From Pyrinomonadaceae bacterium (GTDB lineage: Bacteria > Acidobacteriota > Blastocatellia > Pyrinomonadales > Pyrinomonadaceae): DNA of 64,000 bases. Each line of letters opens with the position of its first letter. Position 1 is the first letter of the stretch. The translations under genes and the position numbers were made by a program. Shown piece after piece: positions 1 to 7,387 of the stretch. The notes beneath the pieces are model-generated. The model had not been told where the DNA came from and ran no database searches. It saw nothing but the letters and a program-made list of their open reading frames with translations. Where the stretch lies: contig JALHNX010000002.1 of assembly GCA_022843305.1 (NCBI GenBank), positions 1-64,000 of the forward strand, read 5' to 3'.

Positions 1-1
1 C

Positions 2-394
2 GCTTTCAAAAAGGTGGCGGCAGCGGCAGTTGCTTTAGTAGTTCTGGGCGGCGGGGGCTTCGGAATTTTTACGGTTATGCAGTCCAAATCAACCGAACAG
101 ATGCCGACGATTTCGACCGTCAACGCGGCTATCCCTGCGCCGACGGCGGAAAACAACCCCGCGCCGCCGACGGAAACCGCGCCTGAAACGAACGAACAGG
201 CGACTAGCGAAACCACACAGCCCGCCGATTCCACATCAACGGAAGCAGTTAATCCGGCGGCGTTCAAACCCAAACCTGCCATTGCCACGCCGACCCCGCA
301 AACGGCGCAAGTCAAAAAACCGGCTTCGACTCCTGCCAAAACAGCCGAAACACAAAAGAAAGTAACGCTTGACGATTTACTTAAAGACAACTAG
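2..394 (+). CDS. Membrane-anchored Pro/Thr-rich protein, 5' end outside window
   Basis: The frame is open to the left edge of the window (codons for AFKK precede the GTG at 14), so the N-terminus is missing. What is visible is one hydrophobic segment (VAAAAVALVVLGGGGFGIF) followed by about 90 residues of low-complexity, Pro/Thr/Ala/Lys-rich sequence ending KVTLDDLLKDN. This is the shape of a single-pass protein whose disordered tail lies outside the membrane. No catalytic motif is visible. The next gene on the same strand is a TPR/TonB-C protein 82 bp downstream, so the two may be co-transcribed. I do not recognise the family. Confidence 0.6.
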   Translation, partial: AFKKVAAAAVALVVLGGGGFGIFTVMQSKSTEQMPTISTVNAAIPAPTAENNPAPPTETAPETNEQATSETTQPADSTSTEAVNPAAFKPKPAIATPTPQTAQVKKPASTPAKTAETQKKVTLDDLLKDN

Positions 395-475
395 GCGAAG
401 CTGTCGGATAGCTCGCCCGCCGTCCGCTTTGCCGGAAAATTAAGATAATTTATCGAATATCAAGGAACTAAATAT

Positions 476-1585
476 ATGAACTTCGTATCTTTCCCCCGAA
501 TCGGACTAAAACATCTGAAATTTTTCTCGCTTTTGCTTTTAACGCCGCTGATTTTTTCGTTCGGCGTGATGGCGCAGCAGCAGCAGCTCACTCTGGTAGA
601 TATTATTACCGTTCTGCGCTCGAAAAAAGTTACGCAAGCCGAGAAAAATCAATTATTGACCGAAGGCGTTCGGCAGCGCGGAATCACGTTTGCGCTCAAC
701 GCCGATCTTGAAAAAGAGCTTCGATTGGCGGGCGCGGACGACGCATTGGTTGCCGCGATCCGTGAAAAAAGCCCGGTCATGAAGGTCAGCGCGACGCCCC
801 AGCCGAAGATCGAAGCGTCGCCCGTTCCGACACAGAAAACGCCGGATTTCGCGTTTTACCAAAACCGTGCGAACGCCAATTTCGTGATGGGCGAATACGA
901 CACGGCGATTACCGATTACAACAAGGCAATCGAACTGAATCCGAAAGAACCGGATGTTTATTTCAGCCGCGGGCTGGCGCATTTCAACAAAGCAAGCTAC
1001 ACGCCGGCGATTGCGGATTTCGACAAAGTTATCGAAATCGACCCGAAAGAAGCGATGGCTTATTTCAAACGCGGCAACGCTCTGGAAAAAACGGGCAATT
1101 TCGAAAAGGCTCTGAGCGATTATCAAAAAGCCGTCGAACTCGACCCCGACAACGACCCCGCCAAAGCCGCCTTGCAAAAACTGCAAGCCGCTCTGCCGAA
1201 ACCCGTTCCGCCGACCACAACGAATACCGCCGTCGTTCAAAAGACCGAACCCGTTCCGCAAAACACACCGGCAGCCGCGACGACCGAAACTGCCGCGACA
1301 AACGAACCGGGAAATTTCGGCGCGTTAAACCGTTTTGCGACCCGATTGGCAATTCCCGTCTATCCGATGGTCGAACGGCAAAGAAACACGGAAGGTTTGG
1401 TGACGGTTGAGGTAAGTTTGGACGAAGAAGGAAAGGTCGTCTCAGCAAAAGCGATTTCCGGACCGAGAGGTCTGCGCCAATCCGCCGAAGACGCGATTCG
1501 CAAATCGAAATTCAAACCGGTTATCGTCGGCGACAAAGCCGTCAAAGCGACCGGCTACATCAACTTTAATTTCAAAGTCGGCTGA
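476..1585 (+). CDS. Exported TPR protein with C-terminal TonB-like domain
   Basis: 369 aa. A signal peptide ends near MAQ (about residue 34). After a linker, residues about 125-235 hold three TPR units, recognisable by repeated Y..AI.DY.KAI.L.P patterns. A Pro/Thr-rich linker leads to a TonB C-terminal domain (about 295-369; VTVEVSLDEEGKVVSAKAISGP). TPR units mediate protein contacts, and TonB-C domains usually contact outer-membrane or periplasmic partners. There is no N-terminal TonB anchor, so this is more likely a periplasmic scaffold than a true energy transducer. AAGGAAC lies before the ATG. Antisense ORFs in this span are shadows. Confidence 0.85.
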   Translation: MNFVSFPRIGLKHLKFFSLLLLTPLIFSFGVMAQQQQLTLVDIITVLRSKKVTQAEKNQLLTEGVRQRGITFALNADLEKELRLAGADDALVAAIREKSPVMKVSATPQPKIEASPVPTQKTPDFAFYQNRANANFVMGEYDTAITDYNKAIELNPKEPDVYFSRGLAHFNKASYTPAIADFDKVIEIDPKEAMAYFKRGNALEKTGNFEKALSDYQKAVELDPDNDPAKAALQKLQAALPKPVPPTTTNTAVVQKTEPVPQNTPAAATTETAATNEPGNFGALNRFATRLAIPVYPMVERQRNTEGLVTVEVSLDEEGKVVSAKAISGPRGLRQSAEDAIRKSKFKPVIVGDKAVKATGYINFNFKVG

Positions 1586-1615
1586 AATCCGGCAGTTTCT
1601 TAAAAACCCGGTCAA

Positions 1616-1685
1616 AAAAAACCGCTGAATCACGCGAAACGCTGCAGGACAAATGCCTTGTTTCCTACCTGATTCGGCGGTTTTG
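1616..1685. terminator. Bidirectional terminator between convergent genes
   Basis: An A-rich left arm (AAACCGCTGAATCA) pairs with a right arm (TGATTCGGCGGTTT) with one mismatch across a loop of about 37 bases. T runs occur on both strands. It lies between the convergent TPR/TonB gene and deoC. Confidence 0.6.
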
Positions 1686-1692
1686 ATTTTCG

Positions 1693-2562
1693 TTAATAAC
1701 TTCCTGCGACGATTGTTGATTTTACGCCGCTCGCTTCCTGGGCGATTTTTACGCCGACCGATGCGCCGATTCTCGTCGCGCCGGCTTCAAACATTGCGCG
1801 TGCGTCGTCAATGCCTTTGACACCACCGCTTGCTTTGACACCTAAACCTGCGCCGACTGTCCGGCGCATTAGCGAAACATCGTCGGCAGTCGCGCCGCCT
1901 TTGGCAAATCCGGTCGAGGTTTTGACAAAATCCGCGCCGGCATTTTTTGAGGCAAGACAGGCGCGGACTTTTTCTTCGTCGGTCAAAAGCGCGGTTTCGA
2001 TGATAACTTTTAATAAAACGCCGTTTTCGTGCGCGGCTTCCGATACGGCGCGGATGTCGTCTTCGACCGTGCAGTCGTCGCCCGATTTGAGTGCGCCGAT
2101 GTTGATGACCATATCAACTTCGCGCGCGCCGTTAAAAATCGCGCGTCTGGCTTCGTAGGCTTTCACGTCCGAAAGTGTTGCGCCCAAAGGAAATCCGATG
2201 ACCGTGCAAACCGGAACATTTGAACCGCTCAAAAATTCCGCCGCCTTTTTCACCCACGCGGGATTGACGCAAACCGACGCAAAGCCGAACTGAATCGCTT
2301 CGTTGCAGAGTTTTTTAATATCCGATTCGGTCGCTTCGGGTTTCAGAAGCGTGTGGTCAATCAGACTCGCCCAATCGTGCGCCGTCGCGGTTTCGCCCAA
2401 GACAATTCCGATGCGCGACGCGCCCGCGTCAACGATTCTTTCAACATCGGCGCGGCAAAACGACGGACAATAAGCATCTTCGCCGATCTTCGACAAAACC
2501 AAATCGGTAATCTGTTCGACAAGTTTTTCGTAATTTCCGTTAGCCAAGTTTGTCATTTCCAT
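1693..2562 (-). CDS. deoC: Deoxyribose-phosphate aldolase
   Basis: 289 aa from the start chosen (MEMTNLANG); the ORF-track extension to 2652 reads through the upstream gene. It cleaves 2-deoxyribose-5-phosphate to glyceraldehyde-3-phosphate and acetaldehyde in the cytosol. The TIM-barrel landmarks of class I DeoC are all present: [33 protein letters not shown], then the Schiff-base lysine strand [17 protein letters not shown] and VKASGGVK. About 60 residues precede the barrel, as in long-form DeoC. Its start overlaps the stop of the upstream minus-strand gene by about 20 bases, so translation may be coupled. A start two codons later (2556) is equally possible. Confidence 0.95.
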   Translation of the reverse strand: MEMTNLANGNYEKLVEQITDLVLSKIGEDAYCPSFCRADVERIVDAGASRIGIVLGETATAHDWASLIDHTLLKPEATESDIKKLCNEAIQFGFASVCVNPAWVKKAAEFLSGSNVPVCTVIGFPLGATLSDVKAYEARRAIFNGAREVDMVINIGALKSGDDCTVEDDIRAVSEAAHENGVLLKVIIETALLTDEEKVRACLASKNAGADFVKTSTGFAKGGATADDVSLMRRTVGAGLGVKASGGVKGIDDARAMFEAGATRIGASVGVKIAQEASGVKSTIVAGSY

Positions 2563-3091
2563 ATAAATCAGACCACATCTCTTGATACTTTTTCTTGAAT
2601 AAGTTCTCAGAATCTTTTGGGAAAGGAAATCCTTTAGGACCGACAAAAACAAATCGTGTTTCCAAATTAGGCTTTTCAGTATTTCTCAGTCTGTCAAATT
2701 CTTCTAGCCAAATATCATAATGCTCAATCAATTTTCCTGCATCTTCCTGTAATTCCGGCGGTATTAAATGGCTTTTGGTCAATAGTAAATCCCGAATTAC
2801 CATATTACCTTGCATAATAACTTTTGCTTCCAAGAATAAGTTTTGGGTTCTCCAACGGCGAGAAGCTCTGGATGTTCGCTCAAGCTGAATATTGATAGGT
2901 CCTAAAAGTTCGGAAACCGATTGTTCTTTCCATAAACGATTAGATTGAAAAATTGCTAAATTCCTATCGTATTGACTTTTAATTTCTGCCTCTATTTGTT
3001 TTGCTCTACGAAGAAGAATACTCCCTAAAACCGCAGAAATAACAGCTCCACTTAAAAGACCGGCTATCATTAAATTGAAAAAGTTTTCCAT
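2540..3091 (-). CDS. Small membrane-anchored coiled-coil protein, unknown
   Basis: 183 aa. The N-terminus is one transmembrane segment ([23 protein letters not shown]) followed at once by a basic, helix-prone stretch ([17 protein letters not shown]) that could be a coiled coil. The rest is mixed alpha-helical with no recognised motif. The DNA is visibly more AT-rich than deoC or ychF, which hints at a separate origin. There is no clear Shine-Dalgarno site. It overlaps the start of deoC. I do not recognise the family; short proteins of this shape are common next to accessory genes. Confidence 0.7.
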   Translation of the reverse strand: MENFFNLMIAGLLSGAVISAVLGSILLRRAKQIEAEIKSQYDRNLAIFQSNRLWKEQSVSELLGPINIQLERTSRASRRWRTQNLFLEAKVIMQGNMVIRDLLLTKSHLIPPELQEDAGKLIEHYDIWLEEFDRLRNTEKPNLETRFVFVGPKGFPFPKDSENLFKKKYQEMWSDLYGNDKLG

Positions 3092-3129
3092 TGATTCTTA
3101 GTTTGCCTTAAATGAATGAATTTATATCT

Positions 3130-3774
3130 TTAGATAAGTTTCCATTCCTTCAAAACATCCATCAAATTCGGCAGTTCTTCTTGCCAGAGCCAATCAATTT
3201 TGAGCCAAAGTCCTTGCAAAACGCGGCTTTCAAACTTTCCATCAACTGAAATCGGAAGCATTTTGTATTTTCCTTTTTCATCATAACCGTAAAAAATCGC
3301 GGTGCGCCGATTCGGGTTGATTATCCAATATTCTTTCACGCCTGCCGCTTCGTATTCTTCAAATTTATCTTCCGTATCACGGACAACGCTTTCGGGCGAA
3401 ATGACTTCGATAACCAAATCCGCCGCACCTTCAAAATATTTTTCGTGCAGACGGTGAAAATTTTCGTTCGCAACAAAGAAAATATCCGGCTCGCGCCCTT
3501 TTGTTTTATCGCCGAAATCCATCCTCATTTGATAAGGTTCGCCGTGTATTTTGCCAAGTTTTTTTGCTTCAACAAAAAATCTTAAAAGAGCCTGCAAAAA
3601 GCGTGTCAAATCATCGTGTGTTTGGGTAACTGACATATCTTTAACAACATCCCCGTCAACGTATTCGGCGTATTGCCCGTCATATTCGCGCAAAAATTCT
3701 TCGTATGTCATTTTTGATGAAGAAACAATCGGCGTTGAGGTTTGAGTCGAAATTTCGGTAGTCGTGTTTTCCAT
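3130..3774 (-). CDS. Uma2-family (DUF820) endonuclease-like protein
   Basis: 214 aa, the usual Uma2 length. Family signatures are a YEEFLREYD start to the fold, EPDIFFV (catalytic Asp region), DLVIEVISPES (E-V-ISPES core strand of the PD-(D/E)XK fold), and EEYEAAGVKEYWIINP. A good Shine-Dalgarno (GAGGTG) precedes the ATG. Uma2 proteins are abundant in cyanobacteria and Acidobacteria. They are predicted nucleases of uncertain role and often move as single genes. The N-terminal 20 residues are Ser/Thr-rich and probably disordered. Confidence 0.88.
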   Translation of the reverse strand: MENTTTEISTQTSTPIVSSSKMTYEEFLREYDGQYAEYVDGDVVKDMSVTQTHDDLTRFLQALLRFFVEAKKLGKIHGEPYQMRMDFGDKTKGREPDIFFVANENFHRLHEKYFEGAADLVIEVISPESVVRDTEDKFEEYEAAGVKEYWIINPNRRTAIFYGYDEKGKYKMLPISVDGKFESRVLQGLWLKIDWLWQEELPNLMDVLKEWKLI

Positions 3775-3815
3775 AATGCACCTCGGTTAGCAAAGATTTT
3801 AGCACTAAAAACTAA

Positions 3816-3904
3816 AAATCAGTATAGCGAGCGGCAGCGAACACTTCCGCCAATCGGAAATTTTGAATATGAATCTAACTCGCTGCCGCTCGCTATACTG
3901 ATTT
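3816..3904. repeat. Extragenic inverted repeat, 24-bp perfect arms
   Basis: The arm around AGTATAGCGAGCGGCAGCG is repeated in perfect inverted form 40 bases later, directly after the ychF stop codon. It could act as a terminator for ychF or be a REP-like element. It has no T tract. Confidence 0.75.
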
Positions 3905-3908
3905 GAAA

Positions 3909-5009
3909 TCAGACATTGAAACGAAAATCCACAACATCGCCGTCGCGCATCACGTATTCTTTGCCTTCGAGTCTGGTCAAACCTTTTTCGCTCGCGGCTT
4001 TGCGCGAACCGCATTCGACCAAATCTTTGTATGAAACGATTTCGGCGCGAATGAATCCGCGTTCGATGTCGGTGTGAATTTCGCCCGCCGCCGCCGGCGC
4101 TTTCGTGCCGATGGGAATCGTCCAGGCGCGGACTTCTTTTTCGCCGGCGGTTAAAAAGCTCATTAAACCGAGCATTTTGTAAGCCGCTTTGATGAGTTTA
4201 TCAACGCCGCTCGATGTCACGCCCAGATCGGCGAGAAATTCTTTGCGCTCGTCTTCTTCGAGCGCGACGAGTTCGGCTTCGAGTTTGGCGCAGATCAAAA
4301 CGACTTCGGCTTTTTCCTTTTCAGCGTGATCACGAACGGCTTGAACGTGGCTGTTTTCCGATTCGTCCATCAAAGTATCTTCGTCAACATTCGCCGCGTA
4401 AATTGTCGGTTTCGACGAAAGCAAAAACCAGGTTTTAACAACGGCGCGTTCATCGTCCGACAAATCAGCCGAGCGAACGGGGCGACCTTCTTCCAAAACA
4501 GGCAGAATTTTTTCGATAATCGCGATGTCGCGTTTTGCGTCTTTATCGCCCGATTTTGCGCCGCGCTGCGCTTTGTCGCGGCGTTTTTCGAGGCTTTGAA
4601 GGTCTGCCAGCGCGAGTTCGATCTGAATCGTTTCAATATCGCGCACGGGATTCACCGAACCTTCGACGTGAATAATATTTTCATCCTCAAAACAGCGGAC
4701 GACCTGAATGACGGCATCGGTTTCGCGGATGTTTGCGAGGAATTGATTGCCCAAACCTTCGCCCTTCGACGCGCCGCGCACGAGTCCCGCAATATCAACA
4801 AATTCGACGGTCGCGGGAACAACGCGCTGCGCCTTGTTCAATTTTTCCAAAACCGCAAGGCGTTCGTCCGGCACGGCGACGATGCCGACATTCGGCTCAA
4901 TCGTCGCAAACGGATAATTTGCCGCGAGCGCGGCTTCCTGCGCGGTCAAAGCATTAAAAAGTGTAGATTTTCCAACGTTGGGCAAACCAACGATTCCGGC
5001 TTGTAACAT
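3909..5009 (-). CDS. ychF: Redox-regulated ATPase YchF/OLA1
   Basis: 366 aa, normal family length. It is a P-loop NTPase of the Obg-related group that prefers ATP and associates with ribosomes. Motifs in order: G1 GLPNVGKST (residues 8-16), switch I/G2 NYPFATIEPN, G3 DIAGLVRGAS, the YchF-specific AANVDE in place of NKxD, a helical insertion, and a C-terminal TGS domain (from about 280; DIERGFIRAEIV, VMRDGDVVDFRF). There is no clear Shine-Dalgarno; a short array of TTTCAAA-like words starts right next to the start codon. This is a core gene and a reliable anchor for host codon use. Confidence 0.97.
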   Translation of the reverse strand: MLQAGIVGLPNVGKSTLFNALTAQEAALAANYPFATIEPNVGIVAVPDERLAVLEKLNKAQRVVPATVEFVDIAGLVRGASKGEGLGNQFLANIRETDAVIQVVRCFEDENIIHVEGSVNPVRDIETIQIELALADLQSLEKRRDKAQRGAKSGDKDAKRDIAIIEKILPVLEEGRPVRSADLSDDERAVVKTWFLLSSKPTIYAANVDEDTLMDESENSHVQAVRDHAEKEKAEVVLICAKLEAELVALEEDERKEFLADLGVTSSGVDKLIKAAYKMLGLMSFLTAGEKEVRAWTIPIGTKAPAAAGEIHTDIERGFIRAEIVSYKDLVECGSRKAASEKGLTRLEGKEYVMRDGDVVDFRFNV

Positions 5010-5012
5010 AAT

Positions 5013-5046
5013 AATTTCAAATTGCAGATTTCAAATTTCAAATTGG
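5013..5046. repeat. Short tandem word array upstream of ychF
   Basis: Repeats of the 7-base word ATTTCAA, partly inverted on themselves (TTTCAAATT), begin only 3 bases from the ychF start codon on its 5' side. They belong to the dispersed word-repeat class seen throughout the window. Confidence 0.65.
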
Positions 5047-5261
5047 TTATTCTACCTTTTATGTTCGATTTTGAGAAATAAGTAATGAAAGTCCGCCCGA
5101 TTTTATCTTTCGCACTGACTTTCTTTATCTATAAATCGGATTAAATCAAACTTTTCTGAAAATCTTGTCGCCTGCACGGATAGTATTTTCTTTTCTTGAG
5201 GTAATATTTTTCTGAAAATTTTAGATTTTTTTGCGACGGCAATGAGATTTATCAAAGTTTT
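5047..5261. other. Intergenic spacer between divergent ychF and the GT-C-like gene
   Basis: About 215 AT-rich bases with no ORF, tRNA or hairpin that I can support. It should hold the promoters of both divergent genes. Confidence 0.5.
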
Positions 5262-5271
5262 TGCTATAAAT
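5262..5271 (+). promoter_or_regulatory. Extended -10 promoter candidate, near-leaderless
   Basis: TTGCTATAAA has the TGn extension before a TATAAA box. The ATG at 5278 begins only 7 bases after the box, so a transcript would have almost no leader. There is no Shine-Dalgarno. A very similar arrangement precedes the arsR gene. Confidence 0.45.
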
Positions 5272-5277
5272 GAGTGA

Positions 5278-7302
5278 ATGATTCTGACCTTTCTGGTAAT
5301 TTTTCTGATAACCTGCGGCGGAACGGCTCTGACTTATCTTTATGAAAAGGAAGATTCCGTGCTGACGCGTCTGGCAACGGGCTGCGTTGTCGGTTCGGCG
5401 ATTTTTGCGACCGCCGGATTTCTGCTGGCGTGCTTTTTCGGGCTTTCAGTCGTGACGGTTTTGATCGCGCTTTTGCTCACGCTTTCGCCTTTGATTTTGT
5501 TCCGGCGGAAAAATTTCAAGCACCGATGGCGGCTCGATTGGCAGAAGGCGCGCAGCCGGACGCACGGCATCAGTCCGAAAAAATTCTGGCGCGTCGCTTA
5601 TTACGTTTTCGTTTTTCTGGTGCTGGCTTTCTTTTTCGACCGCGCGATGCTCGACCGACCGGACGGGATCTTTACGGGCGGTTCGCAGAATCTTGGCGAT
5701 CTGCCGTTTCATCTCGGCGCGATTTTCAGCTTCACGGAAGGCAATAATTTTCCGCCCGAAAACCCGTCGTTTGCAAACGCAAAATTTACATATCCTTTTT
5801 TGGCGGATTTCGTCACGGCATGTTTCGTCAAGCTCGGCGCGTCGGTGCGCGACGCGATGTTTACGCAGAATGTTTTTCTCGGCTTTTCGCTCGTTATTCT
5901 GCTCGAAAAATTCACCTTCAAACTGACGAACAACAAAACGGCGGGAAAGATCGCGCCGCTTTTACTGCTTTTCAGCGGCGGACTCGGTTTCCTCTGGTTT
6001 TTCCGTCATTACGGGCAAAGCGGGCAATCCTTAACGGAAATTTTATGGAATCTGCCCACAGATTTGACCATCGGCGGAGAATTTCGCTGGGGAAATTCGC
6101 TCGTCGTGCTGTTTCTGACGCAGAGAAGTCTGCTTTTCGGAATGCCGCTGGCACTGATCGCGCTGATGAAGATTTGGGAGATTTTTTCAAGTGGAAAAGT
6201 GGAAAAAATAGAAGGTGAAAAAGTGAAAACGTCCAAAAGTGAAAAAGCCGATGAAATCTCAGACCGAAACTTTTTCACTTTTTCACCTTTTCACTTTTCC
6301 ACTTTTTTAGTCGGTCTGCTCGCCGGAATGCTCGTCCTGATTCACGTGCATTCTCTGGCGGCATTGTTTGTCGTCTGCGCGATATTGTTTTTCTTTCGCT
6401 TTGATAAATGGCGCGAATGGATCGCGTTTGCGGTCGGCGTTTCGCTCGTTGCCGTGCCGGAACTCGTCTGGTCATTGGCGGGCAGCGCAAGCAATCTGAG
6501 CAAATTTATCGAGCCGCATTTCGGTTGGGATTCAAAAGACGAGAATTTTATCGTCTTCTGGGCAAAAAACATCGGACTTTTCGCGCCGGTTTTGATTGGC
6601 GGGCTGATTCTACTCTTAATGCGAAAAGACCGCGGCAACGATTCAAATCCAAAATCCAAAATCCAAAATCCAAAATCGGATGATCTTTTAATTTTTTATC
6701 TGCCGTTCGCGTTTCTTTTTCTGATCTCGAACACGTTTAAGCTTGCGCCGTGGGAATGGGATAATATCAAGGTTTTGATCTACTGGTTTGTCGGGTCATT
6801 GCCGTTTGCCGCGCTTTTTCTGGCGTGGCTCTGGGAAAAGAATTGGGGCTTGAAAATCGTTGCCGCCGCCTGTTTCATCGCTTTGACACTGTCGGGCGCA
6901 TTGGATGTCTGGCGGACGATGTCGGGGCAGATCAATTACAAGATTTTCGACAAGGACGCGGTCAGAATCGCCGAATTGATTAAAATCAGAACCGCGCCGA
7001 ACGCTTTGTTTCTTAACGCGCCGACGTATAATTCAGCGGTCGTTCTCTCGGGCAGACGTTCGCTGATGCGCTACAGCGGGCATCTTTCGTCTTACGGCAT
7101 TGATTACGAATCACGCGAATCGGAAGTCAAAAGAATTTATGAGGGAACCGCGCTTGCCGAACGGCTTTTGCAGAAAAATAATATCGAATATGTCATAATT
7201 TCGCCTGAAGAGAAGGCGAACATTACCGTCAGGGAAGAATTTTTCTCTAAATATCCGATAATTGCCGAAGCCGGCGAGTATAAAGTTTTAAAGGTGAAAT
7301 AA
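5278..7302 (+). CDS. Polytopic membrane protein, GT-C-like glycosyltransferase candidate
   Basis: 674 aa with roughly 12 hydrophobic segments and a soluble C-terminal domain (from about 555; APNALFLNAPTYNSAVVLSG ... YVIISPEE). The first large loop carries NLGDLPFHLG, an Asp-containing loop motif of the kind seen in GT-C enzymes that use lipid-linked sugars. The gene is immediately upstream of a TIGR03663-like GT39-type protein, which supports a role in surface glycan or glycolipid synthesis. Two hydrophilic, low-complexity inserts interrupt the membrane part: about residues 304-344, encoded by an inverted word array, and about 456-468 (SNPKSKIQNPKSD), encoded by a heptamer array. No exact activity can be named. 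Confidence 0.75.
   Translation: MILTFLVIFLITCGGTALTYLYEKEDSVLTRLATGCVVGSAIFATAGFLLACFFGLSVVTVLIALLLTLSPLILFRRKNFKHRWRLDWQKARSRTHGISPKKFWRVAYYVFVFLVLAFFFDRAMLDRPDGIFTGGSQNLGDLPFHLGAIFSFTEGNNFPPENPSFANAKFTYPFLADFVTACFVKLGASVRDAMFTQNVFLGFSLVILLEKFTFKLTNNKTAGKIAPLLLLFSGGLGFLWFFRHYGQSGQSLTEILWNLPTDLTIGGEFRWGNSLVVLFLTQRSLLFGMPLALIALMKIWEIFSSGKVEKIEGEKVKTSKSEKADEISDRNFFTFSPFHFSTFLVGLLAGMLVLIHVHSLAALFVVCAILFFFRFDKWREWIAFAVGVSLVAVPELVWSLAGSASNLSKFIEPHFGWDSKDENFIVFWAKNIGLFAPVLIGGLILLLMRKDRGNDSNPKSKIQNPKSDDLLIFYLPFAFLFLISNTFKLAPWEWDNIKVLIYWFVGSLPFAALFLAWLWEKNWGLKIVAAACFIALTLSGALDVWRTMSGQINYKIFDKDAVRIAELIKIRTAPNALFLNAPTYNSAVVLSGRRSLMRYSGHLSSYGIDYESRESEVKRIYEGTALAERLLQKNNIEYVIISPEEKANITVREEFFSKYPIIAEAGEYKVLKVK
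6187..6309. repeat. In-frame inverted word-repeat array inside a coding region
   Basis: The left arm is built of AAGTGGAAAAGTGG and GGTGAAAAAGTGAAAA words. The right arm about 40 bases later carries the complements (TTTTTCACTTTTTCACC, TTTTCCACTTTTT). The whole element reads through in frame and adds a Lys/Glu/Ser-rich loop to the membrane protein. Confidence 0.8.
6646..6678. repeat. Heptamer tandem array ATCCAAA inside a coding region
   Basis: About four and a half copies of the 7-base word ATCCAAA. Read in frame it encodes NPKSKIQNPKS, a polar insert between membrane segments of the 674-aa protein. Confidence 0.85.
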
Positions 7303-7305
7303 AAT

Positions 7306-7378
7306 GTTCAGAGTCCACGCTTCAGCGTGCAAATCGAAGGCTGTGCGCGACGAAAACAATCTAAAGATTGAACTCTAA
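7306..7378. repeat. Dispersed GTTCAGAGT...GCTTCAGC element
   Basis: GTTCAGAGT is followed by a small hairpin CACGCTTCAGCGTG and then a distal complement-like AACTCTAA. A second copy of the same design (GTTCAGAGTAACGGCTTCAG) lies at about 11016-11045. It sits between the two membrane-protein genes. Confidence 0.6.
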
Positions 7379-7387
7379 ACCAAGAAA

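Noticed and set aside
4326-5006. 226-aa plus-strand ORF opposite ychF
   Set aside because: It lies wholly antisense to a core gene and has the Arg/Asn/Phe-rich texture of a shadow frame.
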